Positions 13,824 to 20,328 of a stretch of 20,328 nt of DNA are shown piece by piece. The stretch lies in assembly GCA_002011685.1 (NCBI GenBank), contig MTOL01000065.1, positions 1,981-22,308 on the forward strand, in the 5' to 3' direction. The position numbers and the translations under genes are program-made. The notes below the pieces were generated by a model that saw only the letters and a list, made by a program, of their open reading frames with translations, was not told the origin of the DNA and made no database searches. How positions within the stretch are numbered: the stretch's first letter is position 1; every line of letters begins with the position of its first letter. This DNA comes from Deferribacteres bacterium JdFR-76. GTDB taxonomy: Bacteria > Zhuqueibacterota > JdFR-76.

Positions 13824-15035
13824 CTACTTCATCGCAAAGGATCTATAAAGAGCATTGAGGTAAGATCCAATCACTTCCCATGAATATTTGCTCTTTATAA
13901 GCATAAGCGCATTCCGACCGATTTCCTCAGTTTCTGACGGTTTTTCCAAAAAATAAAGGATTTTATCCGCAAAAATCTCCAGATCGTCAACGATAATTCC
14001 ATGTGTTCCATTTACTGCCTCGATCCCTTCAAAAGCTATTGGAGTTCCAACCACAGCTTTTGCTTGAGCCATCGCGTTAAGGACTTTTAATTTTGTCCCT
14101 CCGCCACTAAGTAAAGGCGCAACAAACATGGATGCTTTTTGGACAAAGGGCCTTATGTCCTCAACAAATCCCTTATATTCAATGGAATCATCCTGTCGTA
14201 GTGCTTTATCGAGGACACGTATTGATCCCTTCCCTATTATCAAAAATTTTAAATCATGTCTTTGTTTTTTTAACTTTGGCCAGACGTGTTTCAAAAAAAA
14301 GCTAACCGCTTTGGAATTATGAAATGCGTCTATTCTTCCAACCCATACCAGAAGATTCGAATCCATGGTTATTGGAAAGGGCCGGAAATAATCCGTATCC
14401 ACTCCATTTGGTACAACAAATATCTTCTTTCCCCCGCAAAGGTTATTTAATATTTCCATATCCTGTTTTGAAACAGCCACACAATAATCCGCTTTCAGCA
14501 GAACTCGTCTTTCAAATTGTTTTAGCAGAATTGACTGCCATAAAAAAATTAACTTTAACACCACGTTCTTTTCGATTCTTGCAAGTCTATATAATCTCAA
14601 GTACTCGACATTATGATCATTAACCACAATCGGAACGTCAGAAAATAATTTAATGTAATCTATATACTGCCCCAGATGAAGGATATCTACATGTACCAAA
14701 TCGATCTTGTTCTCATTCAAAATCTTCCTGATTGTACAAATAGCTTCCTTACTGAGATATCTATGTATATGACCAGGAATATGACCTAAAAAGCTCCAAA
14801 TAAAATTTTTTAAAAACAAGAAATTATACCCCGTGCGGGGTACACGAAATATATTCACAGACTTCGCAATTCTTTTCAAATGCAGTGCCTTTTCAAATCC
14901 ATTTTGGTCTTGGGAAAACCCCAAAAAATGCAGATTATTTTCACGAGAAAGCAGCTTGAGTATGTTATATGTCCGCTGATAATGTCCAGAATACGGGGGA
15001 TATGGAATATCGGTAGATAAGAAAAGAATGTTCAT
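13824..15035 (-). CDS. Family 4 glycosyltransferase, similar to PEP-CTERM/EpsH1-associated sugar transferases
   Basis: 403 residues in a GT-B fold. The N-terminal acceptor domain opens ILFLSTDIPYPPYSGHYQRTYNILKLLS, resembling the PEP-CTERM-associated sugar transferase family (TIGR03087). The C-terminal donor domain contains VWVGRIDAFHN and FVAPLLSGGGTKLKVLNAMAQAKAVVGT. The glutamate normally found in the LEAMA donor-site segment appears as Asn (LNAMA), which may reflect a subfamily or a changed donor. It would add a sugar from a nucleotide-sugar donor to the growing lipid-linked repeat unit at the cytoplasmic membrane face. The start overlaps the preceding deacetylase stop by one base (TAATG), a sign of translational coupling. 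Confidence 0.87.
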   Translation of the reverse strand: MNILFLSTDIPYPPYSGHYQRTYNILKLLSRENNLHFLGFSQDQNGFEKALHLKRIAKSVNIFRVPRTGYNFLFLKNFIWSFLGHIPGHIHRYLSKEAICTIRKILNENKIDLVHVDILHLGQYIDYIKLFSDVPIVVNDHNVEYLRLYRLARIEKNVVLKLIFLWQSILLKQFERRVLLKADYCVAVSKQDMEILNNLCGGKKIFVVPNGVDTDYFRPFPITMDSNLLVWVGRIDAFHNSKAVSFFLKHVWPKLKKQRHDLKFLIIGKGSIRVLDKALRQDDSIEYKGFVEDIRPFVQKASMFVAPLLSGGGTKLKVLNAMAQAKAVVGTPIAFEGIEAVNGTHGIIVDDLEIFADKILYFLEKPSETEEIGRNALMLIKSKYSWEVIGSYLNALYRSFAMK

Positions 15036-15868
15036 TATTCCAAATCAATTTTTTTAATGAATCGGTAAATCTTCCTATAATTGTTTAATCCTATCACGCC
15101 CTTGATGTAAGTCTTTAGACTATGCATGTATTTTGTTCTTTTAAAATAAAACGAATTTCTATCCAACAGCTTCATTATCGTATCAACCGTATGGTGTGAT
15201 TTTATCGAAATTCTTCCAAAAACTATTACTTCTCCGAAATATGCATGCTGCAAATTTGAGCTAAATATATACCTATATCCAACATCATATGCTATATCTT
15301 TCACAATTGCACTATAGCTTCCAAATGGCAGACTCAACATTAATACTTCTTTTCCTATCTTATCTTCCAGCAGATTTTTGGAATAAAAAAGTTCATTATA
15401 TATTTTTGGGGCCGGCAGTTCTCCAAGGGGGACATGACTCTTTGTATGGGATTGTATCAAATGTCCAGAATTGCTCATTTCTTTTAAATTGCCCCATGTC
15501 ATATATCGGTGATCTCTGGAAATTCTATCAGCAATCACGAAAAATATGCCTTTGCAACCATATTGTTCCAACATTGGAAAAACATATTGATAGTTCCCTG
15601 CAAAACCATCGTCAAATGTAAATACGACAACGGGCTTGTTTAAATTTTTCCATAAATGCGAATACGATCCAGAAAAACACAAATGCCATGATGTAAAAAA
15701 GTTTTCCTTTAAAAAGTCCAAATGGTCTTTAAAAAGTGGCTCCGGAATCACAATATTTTGGTCAACGCTTCTGATAGTTTCTTTGCCATCCTTTCCCCCT
15801 AAAACTTCATGATACATAAGTACTACAGTATCAAACTCCTTGATCAATGAGAGATTCAAAATAGGCAT
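15035..15868 (-). CDS. Polysaccharide deacetylase family protein (NodB-like, CE4)
   Basis: 277 residues. The NodB motifs are intact: TFDDG (84-88) supplies the catalytic and metal-binding Asp pair, and SHTKSH (140-145) supplies the two metal-binding His residues. LPFGSYS follows as the motif-3 equivalent. The start VVLMYHEV is typical of EPS-cluster deacetylases. It would remove N- or O-acetyl groups from a polysaccharide. No signal peptide is visible, so action on a cytoplasmic intermediate or nonclassical export is possible. The ATG at 15868 makes a 38-bp overlap with the ligase gene upstream; no later start keeps the N-terminal strand, so the overlap is accepted. It is not the DUF3473 deacetylase type often linked to XrtA loci. 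Confidence 0.87.
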   Translation of the reverse strand: MPILNLSLIKEFDTVVLMYHEVLGGKDGKETIRSVDQNIVIPEPLFKDHLDFLKENFFTSWHLCFSGSYSHLWKNLNKPVVVFTFDDGFAGNYQYVFPMLEQYGCKGIFFVIADRISRDHRYMTWGNLKEMSNSGHLIQSHTKSHVPLGELPAPKIYNELFYSKNLLEDKIGKEVLMLSLPFGSYSAIVKDIAYDVGYRYIFSSNLQHAYFGEVIVFGRISIKSHHTVDTIMKLLDRNSFYFKRTKYMHSLKTYIKGVIGLNNYRKIYRFIKKIDLE

Positions 15869-17183
15869 ATTTCCCAGATTTCGTTCGTTCTATATTGTCC
15901 ACTTCTTCAAAAATAATTTGAATTTGATTACCAAGAAATTTTCTCAAACGCCGTTCATATTTTGAAAGGAGACGCTCTGAAAAGTCCTTATCCCGGACGA
16001 AGTTAATTTTGACTAAATTTTTTGAAATCTGAATTCCCTTAAAATTTTTTATCCCTTTCCTTAAGGTGTATCCCAATACGACATGATTAACGGATCTACC
16101 ATCTGGCGTTACAATAAACGATCTTGTCCTTCCCGCAATCTCTTCTAAAATGGGAAATGTCCAGCCGCAATTACACCCCCCCTGCCGTACACTACCCATA
16201 TCTCCTAAGCGATAGCGGATCAAGGGATTAAAGAAGTTATTCAATTCAGTAATAACAATCTCATTAATCCCTGTCCATTTTGACGGTATGGTTTCGACAA
16301 AAACATGATCAGCGTTTATATGCATCTTCCCACGTGGACATTCAAACGCAATGACACCAAATTCGGTAGATCCATATTCATTTATTACCGGGCATCCAAA
16401 TATTCGTTTCATTAATTGCCTGTGATGTTCATATAATATCTCACCGGTGGTTATGATACATTTTAGGCTTTCAATCGGAGGTTGCTGGGAACCCAAGTTA
16501 TCATCAATCCATTTTGCGAATTCATAAATAACGGATGGATATCCGTAAAAATATTTGGGCTTAAATGACAAAATACTCTCATAAATACGAGAAAAATTCT
16601 CATTATATAATGCAAAGGCAGATATTCGAATTCTATTCGCACAAAGATCTTTGAATTTCTCTTTCAATCGATCCGTTCTTTTAACAGGTACTCCCCAGAA
16701 TCGGGCCTGTTTCTCTCCAATCGAAATACCATAGATTGAATAGAAGCGGAACATCGTCGCACGGATATAAGCACTTTTCTGCCTATCTTTTGCTATTCTT
16801 AGAGGGATACCGGTTGTACCACTTGTGGCTTCTATATCAAATCGGTTGAAGATCTTCGCAAAACTACTATTTAGCCGATACGGAAAAAAGGCCTCATAAT
16901 GTTTTTGGAAGTCCTCTTTTTCAATGATAGGCAAATGCCGGAGGTCTTCCGGCAAATTCAGTTTCCCAATGTTAATTTTATAATGGTCGTAAAGATTTTT
17001 ATAAAATGGTATATTTTCATATGCATATGTTATTATGCTATGCAATTTATCTTTTTGTATTTTTTTTAATTTATCCGGCGACAAAAACAGATTATTTCTG
17101 ATATTTTTGAGAATGCTATGCACAGGTTCTCTTCTTACAATACCAATCAGACGATACAGGTAATTTGCGAAATAGGGATTCAT
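15831..17183 (-). CDS. CapK/PaaK-like AMP-forming acyl-adenylate ligase
   Basis: 450 residues of the phenylacetate-CoA ligase-like branch of the adenylate-forming superfamily. The phosphate-binding loop is ATSGTTGIPL (119-128). The adenine-site segment NEYGSTEFG and the YRLGDMG hinge-region motif follow, with a Cys cluster CNCGW nearby and a C-terminal lid domain (about 350-450). Such proteins are widespread in capsule and EPS clusters (CapK) and are thought to activate a carboxylic acid for transfer to sugar or lipid; the substrate is unknown. This gene starts 2 bp after the GT4 gene and overlaps the deacetylase gene. An N- or O-acyl substituent on the polysaccharide is a reasonable inference. 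Confidence 0.87.
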   Translation of the reverse strand: MNPYFANYLYRLIGIVRREPVHSILKNIRNNLFLSPDKLKKIQKDKLHSIITYAYENIPFYKNLYDHYKINIGKLNLPEDLRHLPIIEKEDFQKHYEAFFPYRLNSSFAKIFNRFDIEATSGTTGIPLRIAKDRQKSAYIRATMFRFYSIYGISIGEKQARFWGVPVKRTDRLKEKFKDLCANRIRISAFALYNENFSRIYESILSFKPKYFYGYPSVIYEFAKWIDDNLGSQQPPIESLKCIITTGEILYEHHRQLMKRIFGCPVINEYGSTEFGVIAFECPRGKMHINADHVFVETIPSKWTGINEIVITELNNFFNPLIRYRLGDMGSVRQGGCNCGWTFPILEEIAGRTRSFIVTPDGRSVNHVVLGYTLRKGIKNFKGIQISKNLVKINFVRDKDFSERLLSKYERRLRKFLGNQIQIIFEEVDNIERTKSGKYAYFESLIDQGV

Positions 17184-17185
17184 TA

Positions 17186-18319
17186 TTAGCCTAAACTATG
17201 GCATCTATTTCTCAAATAAATTTCCAGATACTTTTCTGCCATTTTTTGAGATGTAAATTTCGAAATCACCGTTTCCCTTGCTCTATGACCAATCTCCGTT
17301 CTAAGTGATTCACAATCAATCAGTCGTGCAATTCCGGCAACTAGTTGATCGATATTTTTTTTCTGTACCAGAATACCATTGATTTCATTCCGAATTACTT
17401 CTCCTATATCCCCCACGTTGGTTGTTACAACAGGCTTTCCTGCTGCCATTGCTTCCAGCAAAACCATTGGCAGTCCTTCTTCGATCGATGAAATAACAAA
17501 AATATCGATGGAAGAGAGAAATCTATTAATATCCTTTTGGTATCCGGCAAATACCACATATTTATCTACACTTAATCTCTTTGCCAACTTAATCAAATCA
17601 GCTTTTAGATAACCGTCTCCTCCCAAAATGAGTCGTAAATTTTTATATTTTCTCAAAAGGGTTGCAAAAGCCATCAATAAAAATTCATATCCTTTTTGTC
17701 TCTTGAATGAACCCAAACTTCCTATTGTAATTGTTTTTTCCTTTCTTTTTGCCTCCATATTTTCGCGACCGCCACCTTTGGATATGCCTTGAACCGGAAA
17801 AAACTCACGGGCATTAACACCATTATGAATCACCGTGATTTTTCGCAAGGGTACTCCTAATCTGAGCATCTTGTTTTTGACATTCTTGGAGACAGCTACT
17901 ACACAATCAAACTTTCTCAAAAAAAGGGCATCAATCATACAGTATGCCACCATTTTAGGATTTGACATAATCCAGTTATGATTTGTGGCAACGATCTTAT
18001 TTTTTTGGGTAGCAGAAAAATAGCAATAAATATCTGACTTATATCCATGGGAATGAATTATATCAACCCCCACATCCTCGATATAGCGACGAATCTCGTA
18101 AACCATTTGCCTGTCCCATCGATCTCTACAGAAAAAAATTTCGCACTCCAACCCGCAATCTGCTGCGTACCTGGCCAATTCTGTATGCGGATTATAAGCA
18201 TTTCTTATAATTCCGATAATAGGAGAAAGTCCCCACTTTTTATGCATCTTAGAAATTTCGGTAACAACTCTTTCGGCACCGTAAAAACCAGAACTGCTTA
18301 TCAAATGCATTACGCGCAT
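17186..18319 (-). CDS. Family 4 glycosyltransferase
   Basis: 377 residues. The N-terminal Rossmann domain begins MRVMHLISSSGFYGAERVV, with the GGAE-like acceptor loop as GFYGAE. The donor domain contains IGSLGSFKRQKGYEFLL, ILGGDGYLKADL and a complete EX7E segment EEGLPMVLLEAMAAGKPVV, then NVGDIGEVI. This is a retaining GT-B enzyme using a nucleotide sugar. The gene overlaps the phosphoglycosyl transferase gene by 10 bp, so it could add the second sugar to the undecaprenyl-linked primer (inference). The middle, around residues 178-192, has a low-complexity Gly/Arg/Lys linker (SKGGGRENMEAKRKEK) between the domains. Confidence 0.9.
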   Translation of the reverse strand: MRVMHLISSSGFYGAERVVTEISKMHKKWGLSPIIGIIRNAYNPHTELARYAADCGLECEIFFCRDRWDRQMVYEIRRYIEDVGVDIIHSHGYKSDIYCYFSATQKNKIVATNHNWIMSNPKMVAYCMIDALFLRKFDCVVAVSKNVKNKMLRLGVPLRKITVIHNGVNAREFFPVQGISKGGGRENMEAKRKEKTITIGSLGSFKRQKGYEFLLMAFATLLRKYKNLRLILGGDGYLKADLIKLAKRLSVDKYVVFAGYQKDINRFLSSIDIFVISSIEEGLPMVLLEAMAAGKPVVTTNVGDIGEVIRNEINGILVQKKNIDQLVAGIARLIDCESLRTEIGHRARETVISKFTSQKMAEKYLEIYLRNRCHSLG

Positions 18320-18960
18320 TTTTTACAACCATGTTTCGATTCACGATTCATTCTCATGCCTGATAGAATTCGTACTATGGTCCTTGTCATAATTTTAAGA
18401 TCCAAGTAAAGCGAGACATTTTGAACATACATCTGCTCATACCACAGTTTTTTGGGCAATATTTCTTCTACATAAAATCTCTCTTTATCCTTTTGTTTTT
18501 CCAACCTGATCTCTTCATCAAAATGTTCTAAAGAAGCCATGCCCGTGATGCCAGGTCTCACAACGAGAATTTTTTTGAATTCCTCACGGAATATCTTTAC
18601 ATACTTTTCTATCTCTGGACGAGGCCCAACCACACTCATATCCCCTCTGATGACATTAATAAACTGTGGCCATTCATCCAGCTTGTATTTTCTAAGGAAT
18701 CTGCCAAACTTTGTGATTCTCGGATCATTTGCAGAAGTTATATACGGTCCTTTGCAATCCGTCGTATGAACCATAGTACGAAATTTGAAAACCTTAAACG
18801 ACTTCATATTTCTGCCAATTCTCTTTTGCGTAAAAAATATAGGACCCTGAGAATCCAATTTGATCAGTATAATGATTACCAAAGCAAAAGGAGAAAAAAG
18901 AACGAGGACAAAAAGAGAAAAAAATATATCAAATAGTCTTTTTAGGAAAAGATAATTCAA
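18310..18960 (-). CDS. Undecaprenyl-phosphate phosphoglycosyl transferase (bacterial sugar transferase family)
   Basis: 216 residues, the small monotopic (PglC/EpsL-like) form without the N-terminal multi-helix part of WbaP. One reentrant hydrophobic segment (about 8-34) carries the KRLFDIFFSL start. Then come GPIFFTQKRIG, FKVFKFRTM and LDEWPQFINVIRGDMSVVGPRPE; the catalytic Asp-Glu dyad is D95/E96. It starts polysaccharide synthesis by moving a sugar-1-phosphate onto undecaprenyl phosphate at the cytoplasmic face. The start appears to be TTG at 18960, since no in-frame ATG lies between the upstream stop codon and the conserved region. It sits 15 bp after the aminotransferase gene. Confidence 0.92.
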   Translation of the reverse strand: MNYLFLKRLFDIFFSLFVLVLFSPFALVIIILIKLDSQGPIFFTQKRIGRNMKSFKVFKFRTMVHTTDCKGPYITSANDPRITKFGRFLRKYKLDEWPQFINVIRGDMSVVGPRPEIEKYVKIFREEFKKILVVRPGITGMASLEHFDEEIRLEKQKDKERFYVEEILPKKLWYEQMYVQNVSLYLDLKIMTRTIVRILSGMRMNRESKHGCKKCA

Positions 18961-18975
18961 TTTATGATGAATTTT

Positions 18976-20217
18976 CTATCTCTTATATGACCTTAAAATG
19001 CAGGAAACTACATTAATTACATAATCCACATCTTCATCATTCATCGATGGATATATAGGCAAGGACACGATGTTTTCATAAGCTTTTGTAGCAACGGGAA
19101 AATCTTGTGGGATATAATTATAGTTCTTTCGATAGTAAGGATGGAGATGCAGGGGAATAAAATGTACCGAGGTTCCTATGCCATAATCCTTCATCTTTTC
19201 AATAAATTCGTCCCTTGAAAGTGTTAAGTATTTCTTATCTATTTTTATCACATAGAGGTGCCAACTGTGCATTGTCTTTTTCCCTTTATACGCTGTTTCT
19301 CTTATCGACTTTGGATCAACAACCCATCTTGCATGAACAGGTTCGATGCCATCCATCTGTTGAAACGCTTTCGTATATTTCTGAGCGATTTCTATCCTTC
19401 TCGACCACATTTTTTCAACTTTTTTCATTTGCGCAAGACCTATTGCTGCCGCGATATCCGTTAAATTGTATTTATAGCCAGGTGCGATAATTTCATAATA
19501 CCAATCACCGTTTGCTGTATACCGACGCCACGCGCTTTTGCTCAAGCCATGTAAGCTCATCAGTCTTATTCTATCTGCCCAATCCTCCCGGCGCGTTGTT
19601 ACCATCCCACCTTCTCCGGTAGTAATATTTTTTGTAGCATAAAAACTGAAACATGTCATATCGCCTATTGTACCTATCATTCGGCCTTTATAAAATGCTG
19701 GAAACGCATGGGCTGCATCTTCTATTACACAAAGATTATATTTTTTGGCCAGGTCCAAGATATCATCCATCTCACAAGGCAAGCCTGCGTAATGCACAGG
19801 GATTATAGCCCTAAAGGGGTTACCTTTTCGATAATTTTTCCTCAAAAAGCTTTCCAACTTTGTCACATCAATATTTAGGGTGTTTTCCTCAATATCGATA
19901 AATACAGGAATAGCATCAAAATATCTTATCACTTCTGCAGTAGCCGCAAATGTCATGGGCGAGGTTATAATCCTATCTCCCCTCTTGACTCCAATTGCCT
20001 CCAACGAAAGATGAAGAGCAGACGTGCATGAATTCACAGCAATTGCGAATCGACAACCAACGAACCGAGAAAAAGCTTCCTCAAATGCCCGAACTTTTTG
20101 ACCACTGGTCAACCAACCGGACTTAATAACATCGCATACGGCATCTATTTCTGAATTATCAATAAAAGGTTTGCTAAAAGGGATTGAACGCTTTTCTGGC
20201 AATTCAAACCGAGGCAT
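18976..20217 (-). CDS. DegT/DnrJ/EryC1/StrS family sugar aminotransferase
   Basis: 413 residues of PLP-dependent fold-type I sugar aminotransferase. The N-terminus IPFSKPFIDNSEI is typical. NSCTSALHLSL binds cofactor phosphate, EDAAHA (166-171) carries the Asp that pairs with the pyridine nitrogen, and Lys196 in SFYATKNITTGEGG is the Schiff-base lysine. It would convert a keto-nucleotide sugar (usually a UDP- or GDP-4-keto-6-deoxy sugar) to the amino sugar using glutamate. It precedes the phosphoglycosyl transferase, so the product could be the first, amino-sugar residue of the repeat, as in PglE/PglC systems (inference). The ATG follows GAGAG by about 8 nt. Confidence 0.92.
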   Translation of the reverse strand: MPRFELPEKRSIPFSKPFIDNSEIDAVCDVIKSGWLTSGQKVRAFEEAFSRFVGCRFAIAVNSCTSALHLSLEAIGVKRGDRIITSPMTFAATAEVIRYFDAIPVFIDIEENTLNIDVTKLESFLRKNYRKGNPFRAIIPVHYAGLPCEMDDILDLAKKYNLCVIEDAAHAFPAFYKGRMIGTIGDMTCFSFYATKNITTGEGGMVTTRREDWADRIRLMSLHGLSKSAWRRYTANGDWYYEIIAPGYKYNLTDIAAAIGLAQMKKVEKMWSRRIEIAQKYTKAFQQMDGIEPVHARWVVDPKSIRETAYKGKKTMHSWHLYVIKIDKKYLTLSRDEFIEKMKDYGIGTSVHFIPLHLHPYYRKNYNYIPQDFPVATKAYENIVSLPIYPSMNDEDVDYVINVVSCILRSYKR

Positions 20218-20227
20218 CGAGCGACTC

Positions 20228-20328
20228 TCAACATTTTCTTGATATTAACAAAACTCGAGATACAAGCAATTCAGACAAAGAATACGTTCGCAAAGCTGCA
20301 GATATTTTCAAATTTCTTATTTCCTGCT
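20228..20328 (-). CDS. Possible 3' end of an upstream operon gene (partial)
   Basis: One minus-strand frame stays open from the right edge to a TGA at 20230-20228, about 32 codons ending LLVSRVLLISRKC. It stops 10 bp before the aminotransferase start, matching the tight spacing of the rest of the operon. The fragment is too short to name. Another frame is open to a TGA nearer the edge, so the choice is tentative. Confidence 0.3.
   Translation of the reverse strand, partial: QEIRNLKISAALRTYSLSELLVSRVLLISRKC

Noticed and set aside
1..20328. CRISPR arrays, insertion sequences, rRNA or tRNA genes
   Set aside because: No regularly spaced direct repeats, transposase motifs, terminal inverted repeats or tRNA/rRNA signatures were seen on reading both strands.

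Overview
The window is moderately AT-rich bacterial DNA. It combines an exosortase/PEP-CTERM sorting locus, two secreted proteins with type IX secretion (T9SS)/FlgD-like C-terminal domains, a sigma-54 activator and a compact exopolysaccharide operon. PEP-CTERM/exosortase belongs to envelope- and EPS-producing Gram-negative (diderm) bacteria. T9SS type A tails belong to the Bacteroidota/FCB superphylum and relatives. Having both suggests an FCB-type diderm such as Calditrichota, KSB1 or Ignavibacteria-like lineages. This assignment is inference, since no rRNA or housekeeping marker is present.

Layout. 1-1088 (minus): an ECF sigma factor cut by the window edge, preceded by a small periplasmic Spy/LTXXQ-like protein. 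1089-2001: noncoding. 2002-3375 (plus): an NtrC/PrsR-type sigma-54 activator with a degenerate receiver domain; it is the only sizeable plus-strand gene. 3430-4323 (minus): a 297-aa secreted protein with a T9SS/FlgD-like tail. 4862-6190 (minus): two small PEP-CTERM proteins separated by a strong terminator. 6382-8848 (minus): exosortase, EpsI-like protein and a third PEP-CTERM protein, in that transcriptional order. 9518-12256 (minus): a 912-aa beta-helix protein with TIG, FN3 and T9SS-type modules. 12689-20217 (minus): a seven-gene polysaccharide operon (DegT aminotransferase, phosphoglycosyl transferase, GT4, CapK/PaaK-like ligase, polysaccharide deacetylase, GT4, CapA). The 3' end of one more gene probably lies at the right edge.

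How the genes fit together (inference). The operon would make and modify a lipid-linked surface polysaccharide. Exosortase would cleave PEP-CTERM proteins and attach them to the envelope. The activator would switch on surface-protein genes through sigma-54. In support, sigma-54-like -24/-12 boxes (GG-N10-GC or GG-N10-GA) lie just upstream of three separately transcribed surface-protein genes: the 912-aa and 297-aa T9SS-type proteins and the 198-aa PEP-CTERM protein. Two of them also share the 9-mer CAAGCCTTT exactly 60 bp from the -24 GG. The most interesting hypothesis is therefore one sigma-54 regulon driving cargo of two different C-terminal sorting routes next to an EPS operon.
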